Made by a program: the position numbers and the translations under genes. From assembly GCA_944363385.1 (NCBI GenBank), contig CALVUB010000004.1:1-19955 (forward strand): a stretch of DNA of 19,955 nt, given 5' to 3'. This stretch comes from an uncultured Clostridia bacterium (lineage in GTDB: Bacteria > Bacillota > Clostridia > Christensenellales > UBA1242). The notes beneath the pieces are model-generated. The model ran no database searches. It worked only from the letters and a program-made list of their open reading frames with translations, and was not told where the DNA came from. Numbering within the stretch: position 1 is the first letter of the stretch; the number at the start of each line of letters is the position of its first letter. Shown here in pieces: positions 1 through 8,129 of the stretch.

Positions 1-2947
1 ATGCCTTGGTTGCTGTTTGATATTGGTCTATGTTTGCTGTTAAAATGAAATAGTCACCATTAGAACTACGCACATCAGCTGAAACAGATAATGTCAAATT
101 TTCAACATCAAAGGTTGCAACTAAGGCATCAAAAGTATCATAAATCTGATAGACATTGTTTGCCCCTTGACCAACAAACATTTTGTCAACTATTTCTCCG
201 TTAAGTTTCACCTTAAAACTCTCAGTCGGAATTGTCCAATAAACAAAGCTTTGGTCAAATTCTTCAGCTACAAATTCTCCTACCTTAGGATCTTTAAACA
301 GATAAGCTGAAGTGTTTGTAGGCTGTTGAATGTTAAGCTCAAGTTGAGCGGTTCGTCTTTGAACAGAGTTTGGCGCAGTATAAAGATATACATAACGCGC
401 AGTTGACGAGGCTGGATAATTTTCATTTTGTCCGTCACTGATTTTGTTTATATCCAACGATTTTATGTATTCATAATTGATGATTTTGATAGTAAAAGTT
501 TGAGTGTCAATGCTTGATATAAAGTTGTTGACTTTATAACCTCTTACCTTCAAAGTTATGGTTGAAGAGCCTGTGTTTTGCAAATTCACCAAAAATTCTT
601 GACCTAAGATGTTTGAAATGGTGCAAGCGCTCTCTGTAGAAGCCAAAGCCATCTCATAGCTAATTATTGCTTGCGAGTTTTCCAAAACGGTTTCGCTTTG
701 ATTTGAAAGGATTGCAAGGTCAAAATAGTTGCCCAGTGTTTGTGAGCTGTTGTATCTTGCATAAAGCACGGCCTCGTTTGACGTTTGCTCGACAATAGCC
801 ATGTTTGCATTTTGATTTGTTGAAGTGACTGAAATTGAATTTAATTGTTCAACCACATGAAATGTGACCGAAGTGGCAAGACCGTTTGGCAAAGTTATCG
901 AATATGTTGCCATTCCTAAAGCAATTGGCACAACCTTGAATCCAAGATAATATTTGCCACCTTCTTCAATGCAAAGATTTTCATCAAGCACAAAACGCAC
1001 AACATCTTGATTGCCAGAGATGCGATTAAAAATCAACTCGTTAAAATTAGCGTCAGTATAAATTATATTTGAAAAATCAACTTCACCATCATTTTCATTA
1101 AGTGCCAAGTCAAAAGAAGTATAATTCTTATAGTTTTCAACGAAGTCTATAGTTGTAGAGCCTTCTTTTATGCTGTAATTAAAATCAAACACAATAAAAT
1201 CTTCGCCTAAAATATTGTAGTTTAAAGCGATTTCTATTTTTGCATTTTCAACAGCATCTGAACCGTTTATACCTCTAAATTCAACATAATTTGAAAGATT
1301 TGTAATTTCAACAATTGTTTCTTGGTCTTCTGTTGCTTGATATTCAGTGCCTTGATACCTTACCTTAACGCCACAACCTGCTGGAAGAGTGATTGTCAAT
1401 CTGTCATAACGGCTGTCGTTTGGCATTACAGAAAAGTAATATTTTTGCCAACCAATAGTGTCTAATTGATAGTTATTGTAGAACAAAAAACTTTTACTTT
1501 CCAGCGTGCTATTTGAAAAACTCGCTCCGCTTATCGACAAGTTGTTTGGTCGATTTTGAATGGCAACAGGAATGGTAAAGGTGCGGTTAACATTTTGATT
1601 TTCTGAATTATCAAAACCTTCATAATAAAAATTCACCACAAAATTAACCTCATTTTCAACTTGTGACCTAGTTGAAATCTCAAAAACATAAAGAGTTGTT
1701 GATGATGTGCCATCACTTAAACTATAAACCTCACTTGTCACATTGAAAACATTTGTTTGGTCAAATTTGAATTTATAATTTATAAGGTCACTAGCCTCAA
1801 CAATGGCAATATAAAGCCTAGCGCGTTTATAGTCAACGCTATAATTTTCCTCTGTAGGATGATTGATAATATAATCAGGAACTAAAGTGATTTTATCGCT
1901 ATCAAAAACATATTGCTCACTGCCTGTAAAATCGCTTGTGCCAAGTTTGATTTCCTCTTCAACGATTGACATTTCGTTGATATCAACATCAACAGCCTCC
2001 TTTTCTTCATCAAGCACAACATAACCATAATTATATAGAATAGAACTGCCATCAATATCTTTAAAAACAATAAATTCCCTTTGCGTATAAATATCACTTT
2101 CGCTGTCAGACTGGTAATGTGCTAAGAAAGTAAATGTCTGTCCCAACGAAACAGGACTTGCCTCATCTGGAATGATAAAACTTCCATCAGAAGCGATTTC
2201 AACCTTAACAAAATCATACTTGGTGTTTAAAACAGAGCTTCCAAAGGAAAGATCTATTTGCTCTGGGCCAAGAGTGTATTTTGTTCCATTTGGATGTGTG
2301 AAAATAAGGTAACCTTTTCCGCTATCAGCCAGATTTACAAGTTCAACAGAAACAAATTGATTATAAAAAGTCCTTATTTCAGTCCCATCTGTTGTGGTAT
2401 TTAAAGATGAAACATTGTCAAGCGAAAGAGTTAAACCATTGTTTATTCCATAAAAATAGTAATTTAAATTTCGCTCTGTAGCATCGTCTTCAAACACAAA
2501 ATCACTTGGGCTTACAAAAAGTGGTGATGAAGAAGAAACAAAAAGTGAATTTTCGCCTGCACTGACATAGCTTGAAAATTTGGTTACATTAATGGAAACT
2601 TCACAAGATTTTAGCCCTTCAAGCGTGGTGACTGTCATGGTTGTAGTGCCAGCTTCAACGGCAGTCAATCTGACTTTGACAACATTTTCTTGGCTTGAAA
2701 CAATTTCGCTTGTCACAATTCCATTAGTTGAAAATTTGATATTGAGGCTGTTGTCCATATCATCAACCATATTATTTATAGTAAAATCCAAATCCTTCTG
2801 CTCACCAATCTTCATTGTAACCCACTCTTCCGAACAAGTTAAAGTCACATTATCATAATTTTTTGGACCGCAAGCAAGGAAAAAGAGACTTGCAAACAAA
2901 ACAAGCAAACTGCAAACAAATAAGTGTATTTTTTTGATATTTGCCAA
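1..2947 (-). CDS. Large Ig-like (Big_2) surface lipoprotein, C-terminus beyond window
   Basis: An open frame runs from a TTG start at 2947 to the left edge, about 982 codons with no stop. TTG is chosen because GGGGG lies just upstream, an in-frame TAA sits two codons before it, and a type II signal peptide follows at once. That signal is KK, a hydrophobic core, then FFLAC with the lipidated Cys at about residue 26; Phe at -3 is slightly unusual. Residues about 30-110 look like a bacterial Ig-like group 2 domain: a tract ending in MKIGE, then VVKVRLTAVEAGTTTMTV. The rest is beta-rich and rich in Asn, Ser, Thr and aromatics, and I do not recognise individual domains. It starts 55 bases after the VirB4-like gene with no terminator between, so co-transcription is likely. 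Inferred role: an exported, membrane-anchored surface or adhesion protein. The ligand is unknown. Confidence 0.8.
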   Translation of the reverse strand, partial: MANIKKIHLFVCSLLVLFASLFFLACGPKNYDNVTLTCSEEWVTMKIGEQKDLDFTINNMVDDMDNSLNIKFSTNGIVTSEIVSSQENVVKVRLTAVEAGTTTMTVTTLEGLKSCEVSINVTKFSSYVSAGENSLFVSSSSPLFVSPSDFVFEDDATERNLNYYFYGINNGLTLSLDNVSSLNTTTDGTEIRTFYNQFVSVELVNLADSGKGYLIFTHPNGTKYTLGPEQIDLSFGSSVLNTKYDFVKVEIASDGSFIIPDEASPVSLGQTFTFLAHYQSDSESDIYTQREFIVFKDIDGSSILYNYGYVVLDEEKEAVDVDINEMSIVEEEIKLGTSDFTGSEQYVFDSDKITLVPDYIINHPTEENYSVDYKRARLYIAIVEASDLINYKFKFDQTNVFNVTSEVYSLSDGTSSTTLYVFEISTRSQVENEVNFVVNFYYEGFDNSENQNVNRTFTIPVAIQNRPNNLSISGASFSNSTLESKSFLFYNNYQLDTIGWQKYYFSVMPNDSRYDRLTITLPAGCGVKVRYQGTEYQATEDQETIVEITNLSNYVEFRGINGSDAVENAKIEIALNYNILGEDFIVFDFNYSIKEGSTTIDFVENYKNYTSFDLALNENDGEVDFSNIIYTDANFNELIFNRISGNQDVVRFVLDENLCIEEGGKYYLGFKVVPIALGMATYSITLPNGLATSVTFHVVEQLNSISVTSTNQNANMAIVEQTSNEAVLYARYNSSQTLGNYFDLAILSNQSETVLENSQAIISYEMALASTESACTISNILGQEFLVNLQNTGSSTITLKVRGYKVNNFISSIDTQTFTIKIINYEYIKSLDINKISDGQNENYPASSTARYVYLYTAPNSVQRRTAQLELNIQQPTNTSAYLFKDPKVGEFVAEEFDQSFVYWTIPTESFKVKLNGEIVDKMFVGQGANNVYQIYDTFDALVATFDVENLTLSVSADVRSSNGDYFILTANIDQYQTATKA

Positions 2948-3002
2948 GCTTTAGCCCCCTTTTAAATTAATTGATATTTTGTAACAAAAGAGTGAGAAAG
3001 TT

Positions 3003-5681
3003 TTATCTGCCAGGAGTTCTCTTTTCATACATGGCTTCAATGCCATCTAGTGCTCTGATATGAACGGTAGTTCTTGCTGTTGGCGCTGTTATAACAAAGG
3101 CCTGTCCTCGTTGAGCGGTAACAATAGAGTTCTGCTCTTCCTTATTAATTCCGCCTGAGTTTTTGTAAAGTTCGATAAGGTCGTTAACATCATTAGGTGA
3201 AAGTGAGAAGATGATTGAGTATTGACAGGCGTTGATAACCGCCGTTGATTGGCGCTTAATTTCTTCAGAACCCACAAAGTCATTGATGTTTTGCGTGATA
3301 ACAATCTGCATTCCGCCGTATTTACGGATACGTTTTGCCATTGCCGTCATAAAGTTTAACGCAATAGGATATTTTGGATTGATGAAAGTGTGAGCTTCGT
3401 CAACTGCAATAATAATTTTTCTGTTTGTTCCATGGATATCGTTGTAGTCTTTGTTGTTTATGATTTCATTTTCAAGATATTTGAAAACCAAAAGCATTTG
3501 AGCATTGGTAAGCATTGCGTTATTGCCCGCGATAAGGCTTTGAAAATTGAAACAAACAAAATTTTCATTTGTTTCGATAGAGGTTGGTCCATTCCAAAGG
3601 TTGGAATTTCGCCCGCCTTTTGCAAATTTCCTTATATAAGCTTCTACAATTCTCAAGTTTTGCGAATAAAACTCATCGGTTGCCTGTTTAAGTTCTTTTT
3701 GTAAAAGCGCGTATAGATCATCAAAGATTGGATAATCTTGCGGTTTTAGTTTTGTAAGGTCGGTGTTTTCATTAATATTTTTCTCGCTATACATTTTAAG
3801 GACAAGTGAGTTGACAATTTCGAAAGCATCAGAGGAAATTCCTTCCAAAACCGTTCTAAAAAACTGCTCTAAGAACTGAAGGTGTTGATTGAAAGAGTCG
3901 TCTTTTTTCTCCACCTTAAAATATTCAGATTGTGAACCATCATCTTCATCATCTGACTTGTCAAGCGCTCTGATAATATGGAAAGGATTTATAATACCTT
4001 GAAGCGATGAACCAACGTCTATAAGTTTTCCCTTCAAACTTTCAGTAAGGCGGTAATATTCTTTCTCAGGGTCACATATGAAGATTTTTGTACTATCGGC
4101 CGCAAGATTTGCAAGAAGCATTTTAATTGCATAAGATTTTCCTGAACCAGACTTTCCGATAACCATCATGTTTGAATTTACTCTTTGGTTGTTTCTTTGG
4201 AAGAAATCTACAAACACGGGATACATGTTGTCACCAATATAGATTCCGCCTTCGTCTTGAAGCTCACTTGAAACAAAAGGAAACACGCCAGCAAGGGTAT
4301 ATGTTGGGAAACCTCGCTGTGTTTCTGGCATATTGTCTCTCATTGATATATTTGACGAGATAAAGGCGTCAATTTGTCTTGCGTAAAGTTCACTATATCT
4401 AAAGCCTTCCTGCTTAAGCACCGCCTTAACATCTTTTCGAGCGGTATCTTCACAAGTGATAAAGGTGTTTACATCATAAAGTTGTTGGTTGTTGTTTTTA
4501 AGTTGTTGCAACAAGTCTCTAAGAGTGTCAAGGTGTGTTTGAATTTCAATTTGAGTAGAACTTTTTCCTGTTTTGTATAATTTAGTTTCCATATCCATGA
4601 TGGCTTTGTCGATTTTTCGTTCACTTTCATATTTTGGAGCCTTCTTAAATTTCATCACCACTTTTGTTCTATCAAGCAGGAAGAAAGAAGCCCCCCATGC
4701 ATTGCCAACTTGCAAAGGATATTCATTGACAACAAAGGTTCTATAAAATTTGTCGTCAATGCTGTATTTGGCCATTTTAAATTTAATCTTATCTGGAGTT
4801 GCCCACTTTATGTAATCAGTATAAGGCACAGTTTCAATTTCGCGTTCATCAAATTCACGGTTATAATTTGCTTTGACAAATATTGCCAGCTCTTCTCCGC
4901 TTAGCCTTCGCGTGGTTACAGGAACAAGTGAAGTTGCAAGCGAACTTGCCATACCATTTACGGTGTTTTCAAGCGCTTCAATGTCCTTACCAAGAACTAC
5001 AAGATAGAAATAATCCTTGTAAATTTTCTCCTGCCTATTTCTCCCTTCAATATAATTAAGTCTTGCTTGAAAGATTGGAGCCCGAGCATCAAACTCAGCT
5101 TGAGTCATTTGTTTTTCAAAAACCTGTTCAAGAAGTCTATCATATTTTCTGTTTTCATTGTTGGTGTATTCATCAAGCACCATAGCCTTGTTAATTTTCA
5201 CTATTTCACAGATTTGGCTTTCTTCTAACCTGCGAAGAGCATTTCCAAAACCCACATCAATAACATTATTTTGGTTGTATTCATTTAAAAGTCCAAACAA
5301 AATTGGTTTAACTTCCAGCACTTGAGCATAGTAACCACCGAAAGATAAAAACCTGTCTTGATAAATTCCTTCAAAAGGAACAATCGCTTTTATGTTTGGC
5401 TTGTTATTTTTAGGATATTTTTGGTAAGTTTTTTTCTGCATGGAATATCGAATTATATGCACATAAGTTATGTAAAGTCGGTCGCTATCTGAAATTTTAA
5501 AAAAGAGGGACACTCCAAAAATTGCCCAAACGATAGCCACACATATATGACCTTCAAAGTTTGAAATAATAAGTACAATCAAAATGGCTGCCGCGATGAC
5601 TGCCAAAACTAAATCGATAGCTGTAAAGCCTCGAACAAACTCGAGTTTGACTTTAGTTCTTCTAGGAATAATTCTTACCAC
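3003..5681 (-). CDS. VirB4/TraC-family type IV secretion ATPase with N-terminal membrane segments
   Basis: This 892-residue protein belongs to the VirB4 family, the ATPases that power type IV secretion and conjugation. Two hydrophobic segments (about residues 21-40 and 45-62) precede the VirB4 body. That arrangement resembles a PrgI/TcpE-like membrane part fused to the ATPase. The Walker A motif GKSGSGKS is at 509-516 and Walker B (IIIAVDEAH) at about 756-764. A KYGGMQIVITQN segment at 787-798 is typical of the family's C-terminal ATPase core. The start is GTG, chosen because GAGGT lies 4 bases upstream. The large Ig-like lipoprotein follows 55 bases downstream. No relaxase, VirD4 coupling protein, VirB6 or cell-wall hydrolase occurs upstream in this window, and partner genes could lie past the left edge. 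The family assignment is firm; the role (conjugation, protein export or other) is open. Confidence 0.93.
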   Translation of the reverse strand: MVRIIPRRTKVKLEFVRGFTAIDLVLAVIAAAILIVLIISNFEGHICVAIVWAIFGVSLFFKISDSDRLYITYVHIIRYSMQKKTYQKYPKNNKPNIKAIVPFEGIYQDRFLSFGGYYAQVLEVKPILFGLLNEYNQNNVIDVGFGNALRRLEESQICEIVKINKAMVLDEYTNNENRKYDRLLEQVFEKQMTQAEFDARAPIFQARLNYIEGRNRQEKIYKDYFYLVVLGKDIEALENTVNGMASSLATSLVPVTTRRLSGEELAIFVKANYNREFDEREIETVPYTDYIKWATPDKIKFKMAKYSIDDKFYRTFVVNEYPLQVGNAWGASFFLLDRTKVVMKFKKAPKYESERKIDKAIMDMETKLYKTGKSSTQIEIQTHLDTLRDLLQQLKNNNQQLYDVNTFITCEDTARKDVKAVLKQEGFRYSELYARQIDAFISSNISMRDNMPETQRGFPTYTLAGVFPFVSSELQDEGGIYIGDNMYPVFVDFFQRNNQRVNSNMMVIGKSGSGKSYAIKMLLANLAADSTKIFICDPEKEYYRLTESLKGKLIDVGSSLQGIINPFHIIRALDKSDDEDDGSQSEYFKVEKKDDSFNQHLQFLEQFFRTVLEGISSDAFEIVNSLVLKMYSEKNINENTDLTKLKPQDYPIFDDLYALLQKELKQATDEFYSQNLRIVEAYIRKFAKGGRNSNLWNGPTSIETNENFVCFNFQSLIAGNNAMLTNAQMLLVFKYLENEIINNKDYNDIHGTNRKIIIAVDEAHTFINPKYPIALNFMTAMAKRIRKYGGMQIVITQNINDFVGSEEIKRQSTAVINACQYSIIFSLSPNDVNDLIELYKNSGGINKEEQNSIVTAQRGQAFVITAPTARTTVHIRALDGIEAMYEKRTPGR

Positions 5682-5706
5682 AATTACCTCGCTAATTTAT
5701 TTTACT

Positions 5707-5744
5707 ACAATTGTCGACAAAAATACAAACGAATAGACAAGATT
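5707..5744 (-). promoter_or_regulatory. Candidate promoter for the VirB4-lipoprotein unit
   Basis: Reading leftward, TTGTAT is followed 18 bases later by TAAAAT, upstream of the GAGGT ribosome site and GTG start of the VirB4-like gene. It lies just after the terminator of the PRC-barrel gene, where a new transcription unit should begin. The match is modest in AT-rich DNA and the bounds are approximate. Confidence 0.3.
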
Positions 5745-5784
5745 TATTCAAAAAAATCAAGAATTTATTTTTATTAATCAAAAA

Positions 5785-5810
5785 TAAAAAAATCGCAGAA
5801 AAATCTGCGA
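5785..5810 (-). terminator. Rho-independent terminator after the PRC-barrel gene
   Basis: The perfect 7-bp inverted repeat TCGCAGA/TCTGCGA (5793-5799 and 5804-5810) has a 4-base loop. On the minus strand it is followed by seven T residues. It lies about 20 bases beyond the PRC-barrel stop codon and separates that gene from the VirB4 unit. Confidence 0.8.
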
Positions 5811-5829
5811 AAAATTCTTTTCTAAAATG

Positions 5830-6537
5830 TTATTTGCAACAAAAAAGTAAAAAATTGTATTTATTGTGTTTTACAGCTTTTTTTATCATTTTTTCGGTAA
5901 TAATTTGGTTTTCTTTTCCTATCAATTCATTATTAAATCCATACACATCTTTTGTAAGTTTTTTGCCAACAACAGTTGATTTATTTGCAATAGCTTTTAT
6001 AGGCAAAGCCAAAGAAAAATTTAAAAAATTATTTTCGTTGTCAATTTTATTTAAAATTTCAACTTTTGGTAAAATTTCTGTTATTTTTGTATTTTTTTGT
6101 GATTTTTTATTATTTTTTATTGATTTTTTATTGTTTTTCTTAAAAATAACAAAATCTTTGCCAAGGCATGCTATATTTTTTTGCATAATTTCACATAAAT
6201 TTGTCTGCAATTTTTTTATCTTATTTTTCTCCAAAAAGCACTCTTCCACCCTTCCTAAACACTGACCATCGTCACTAAAGACAAGCTTGCCTAACGGACT
6301 CACACCTTCTTCCACAATCACGTTTTGCATGCAAAAAATTGATGGAATAAAAACCTCATCTTTGCAAAATAAAAGATCGTCAATCGATAAAAATTTTTCA
6401 AGTTCACTCTCTTCATCGCAAACTGAAAAGCCCAGCAAGTTTTTATCCTCAAAAATTGGGCATAAAACATAGCCTACCTCTTGCCCTTCTTCAGTTGAAA
6501 TAACTTTTTTTGAAATGATGTCACTCAATTTTTCCAT
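5830..6537 (-). CDS. PRC-barrel domain protein
   Basis: This 235-residue soluble protein begins with a PRC-barrel-like domain (about 1-65, MEKLSDIISKKV and a following GYV segment). A second copy-like segment sits at about 78-132 (SPLGKLVFSDDGQCLGRVEE). A Lys/Asn-rich low-complexity linker follows at about 133-160. A conserved-looking tail at about 178-230 contains VGKKLTKDVYG, ITEKMIKKA and other short motifs. PRC-barrels are small adaptor beta-barrels found in varied proteins, so no specific function follows. There is no signal peptide or membrane segment. The gene is a single transcription unit ending in a strong hairpin terminator and is markedly AT-rich, especially in the linker. No Shine-Dalgarno precedes the ATG. 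A long open frame on the opposite strand overlaps it but looks like AT-rich coincidence. Confidence 0.8.
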   Translation of the reverse strand: MEKLSDIISKKVISTEEGQEVGYVLCPIFEDKNLLGFSVCDEESELEKFLSIDDLLFCKDEVFIPSIFCMQNVIVEEGVSPLGKLVFSDDGQCLGRVEECFLEKNKIKKLQTNLCEIMQKNIACLGKDFVIFKKNNKKSIKNNKKSQKNTKITEILPKVEILNKIDNENNFLNFSLALPIKAIANKSTVVGKKLTKDVYGFNNELIGKENQIITEKMIKKAVKHNKYNFLLFCCK

Positions 6538-6543
6538 GGTATA

Positions 6544-6549
6544 ACTCTA
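6544..6549 (-). promoter_or_regulatory. Possible -10 element of the PRC-barrel gene, six bases from the ATG
   Basis: TAGAGT on the minus strand ends exactly six bases before the start ATG at 6537, which has no Shine-Dalgarno sequence. The spacing would place +1 at the ATG. No good -35 is visible, so this is the weakest of three similar cases in the window. Confidence 0.3.
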
Positions 6550-6614
6550 CTCAACTGACCTAGCAAAAATGCACAAGCGACAAAAAAAGACAAAATGTTT
6601 TTGCCTCAAAAGGC

Positions 6615-6668
6615 TTGACAATTTTTTGTGAATGACTATGATTATATCAGAAAGAATAAATGAAGGTG
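6615..6668 (+). promoter_or_regulatory. Promoter and RBS of the DUF1858 gene
   Basis: A consensus TTGACA (6615-6620) is followed after 16 bases by TATGAT (6637-6642). AAGGTG (6663-6668) lies 4 bases before the ATG at 6673. This is a good housekeeping-type promoter for a short monocistronic gene. Confidence 0.7.
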
Positions 6669-6672
6669 AAAA

Positions 6673-6891
6673 ATGAAAAAAGAAAATGTTATAAACAAAG
6701 ACATGACAATCAAACAACTTCTTGACCTTGACGAAAGCCTTGCTGAGGTGCTTATGGGTTTTGGAATGTTTTGCGTGCTTTGCCATATTGGTGAAGAAGA
6801 AAGCATTGAAGAGGCTGCTATGGCACATGGAATTGAGCTTGACTTTTTGCTTGAAAAGTTGAATGAACAGTACAGCGCAAAAAGAAAATAA
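6673..6891 (+). CDS. DUF1858 redox-disulfide domain protein
   Basis: This 72-residue protein matches the DUF1858 family, also described as a hybrid-cluster-protein-associated redox disulfide domain. Visible features are the opening ITKDM-like segment (VINKDMTIKQLLDLD), a central GMFCVLCHIG with a CxxC pair at Cys34 and Cys37, then the ESIEEAAMAHGI helix. The family is predicted to form a small helical fold whose cysteine pair could be redox active, and no biochemical role is established. The length is normal for the family. It has its own promoter and terminator and is divergent from the PRC-barrel gene, with no redox partner gene next to it. Confidence 0.88.
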   Translation: MKKENVINKDMTIKQLLDLDESLAEVLMGFGMFCVLCHIGEEESIEEAAMAHGIELDFLLEKLNEQYSAKRK

Positions 6892-6925
6892 AAATAATTT
6901 GTAACTTAAAAAAATTGAAACATAT

Positions 6926-6955
6926 AAAAAATAGTGGTTTGTCGCCACTATTTTA
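6926..6955. terminator. Bidirectional terminator between DUF1858 and hflX
   Basis: ATAGTGG (6931-6937) pairs with CCACTAT (6945-6951) around a 7-base loop. The stem is flanked by an A-run on the left and a T-run on the right, so it works in both directions. It sits between two converging stop codons. Confidence 0.8.
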
Positions 6956-6961
6956 TTAATT

Positions 6962-8071
6962 TCAATCTTCTAGCATTATTTTTATTGCTTCGATAAGTTT
7001 ATCAATCCCAACCGAGGTTTTGGTTGAAAGCAAAATTTGGCTGTTTTTTATCTCGATTGGAGAGGAAAGTTTATCGCATTTGTTAAGCACAACAATGCGT
7101 TTTTTTGTTGCACCAAGCTGGTCAAGCAACTTGTTTGTGATGTCAATGTTGACCTCGTATTCTTTTTTATCGCCATCTTGTTTTTGAAGAGAAACATCGA
7201 CAATGTGCAGAAGTAGGTCTGCATCAGTTGCCTCTTCAAGTGTTGAAGAGAAAGCGTCAACAAGTTGGTGTGGAAGGTCGGAAATAAAGCCAACAGTATC
7301 AGTCAAAAGTGCATACTCTCCCTCGCCTAAATAAAGTTTTCTGCTGGTGGTGTCAAGAGTTGCGAAATATTTATCGTCAGCATAAATATTGTCTTTTGTA
7401 AGCACATTTAAAAGAGAACTTTTGCCAGAGTTGGTATAGCCTACAAGGGCAATTTTTGGCAAATCTGAAGCAAGTCGTTCTCGCCTTGAAATTTGTCTTT
7501 GACTTTTGATTTTTGCAATTTGTTTTTTAAGCGAATCTATTTCTTTTTCAAGCACACGCCTGTTGAGTTCAAGTTTGCTCTCCCCTGGTCCTCTCATACC
7601 AACACCAACACCGCCAAATCTTCCACTTGAGCCTTGCATTTGAGAAAGTCGTGGCAGAAGATAGAGGTCTTGGGCAAGCTTAACCTGAAGTTTTGCCTCT
7701 TTGCTTTGAGCCCCTTGTGCAAAAATGTCAATGATAAGCCCAACCCTGTCTATCACTTTAACACCAAAAGCGTCTTCAAGGTTTTTGACTTGTGAGCCTG
7801 TGAGCGGATAGTCAACAACTGCAACATCAATGACTTCTTCGCAGGTTGCTATATAATTTTTTATCTCTTCCACTTTGCCCGAGCCAATGACAGTCGAGCG
7901 GTTGAAATCTTTAACATTTTGATAAAAGCTTTCTACCACATTTAGACCTGCAGTTGTAGAAAGTTTTTCAATCTCGTCAGTTTTACGCATTTTGTTATCT
8001 GATTTTTTAGAACAAACAACAATTGTAATTGCGTTTTCTGCTTTTGTTTCTTGTTCGTGCATATTTTTCAT
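6962..8071 (-). CDS. hflX: GTPase HflX (ribosome-splitting)
   Basis: This 369-residue HflX-family GTPase binds 50S subunits and splits stalled ribosomes in characterised species. The N-terminal HflX domain ends in the signature SSGRFGGVGVGMRGPGES at about 148-165. A coiled linker at about 170-200 follows. The G domain has GYTNSGKSS at 211-219 (P-loop), DTVGF at 258-262 and NKCD at 330-333. The length is in the usual range, at the short end. There is no Shine-Dalgarno sequence before the ATG at 8071 or the next in-frame ATG at 8062. A TATAAT lies six bases before the first ATG, pointing to a leaderless message. It lies downstream of a PepSY-like lipoprotein gene with no terminator between, so some read-through is possible. 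Confidence 0.96.
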   Translation of the reverse strand: MKNMHEQETKAENAITIVVCSKKSDNKMRKTDEIEKLSTTAGLNVVESFYQNVKDFNRSTVIGSGKVEEIKNYIATCEEVIDVAVVDYPLTGSQVKNLEDAFGVKVIDRVGLIIDIFAQGAQSKEAKLQVKLAQDLYLLPRLSQMQGSSGRFGGVGVGMRGPGESKLELNRRVLEKEIDSLKKQIAKIKSQRQISRRERLASDLPKIALVGYTNSGKSSLLNVLTKDNIYADDKYFATLDTTSRKLYLGEGEYALLTDTVGFISDLPHQLVDAFSSTLEEATDADLLLHIVDVSLQKQDGDKKEYEVNIDITNKLLDQLGATKKRIVVLNKCDKLSSPIEIKNSQILLSTKTSVGIDKLIEAIKIMLED

Positions 8072-8077
8072 AACTAA

Positions 8078-8106
8078 ATTATATCATGTTACAAAAAATT
8101 ACACAA
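8078..8106 (-). promoter_or_regulatory. hflX promoter (extended -10, likely leaderless)
   Basis: On the minus strand TTGTGT (8101-8106) and TATAAT (8078-8083) are separated by 17 bases, with an extended TGA just before TATAAT. Six bases (TTAGTT) separate TATAAT from the start ATG, so +1 is predicted at the A of the ATG. Confidence 0.65.
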
Positions 8107-8129
8107 CTTTTTGCTCAAAGTTTTTTAAT

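Noticed and set aside
2580..2858. Plus-strand open frame inside the large lipoprotein gene
   Set aside because: It is antisense to the intact minus-strand frame that encodes the Ig-like domain and has no ribosome site.
2977..2989. Palindrome-like 13-mer TTTTGTAACAAAA, also present inverted at 11743-11755
   Set aside because: Two copies of an AT-rich 13-mer, one overlapping a stop codon, are too few to claim an operator. A genome-wide count would be needed.
1..5681. Left region as a complete integrative conjugative element
   Set aside because: No integrase, relaxase, coupling protein or attachment repeats are visible within the window.
5711..6265. Long plus-strand open frame opposite the PRC-barrel gene
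   Set aside because: It is composed of Phe/Lys/Ile-rich sequence expected from the reverse of an AT-rich gene. It has no ribosome site or recognisable domain, and the minus-strand product has a PRC-barrel and a matching terminator.
6547..6948. Minus-strand open frame of 133 codons across the DUF1858 gene
   Set aside because: It is antisense to a clearly recognised family with its own promoter and RBS, and its protein is low-complexity Phe/His-rich.
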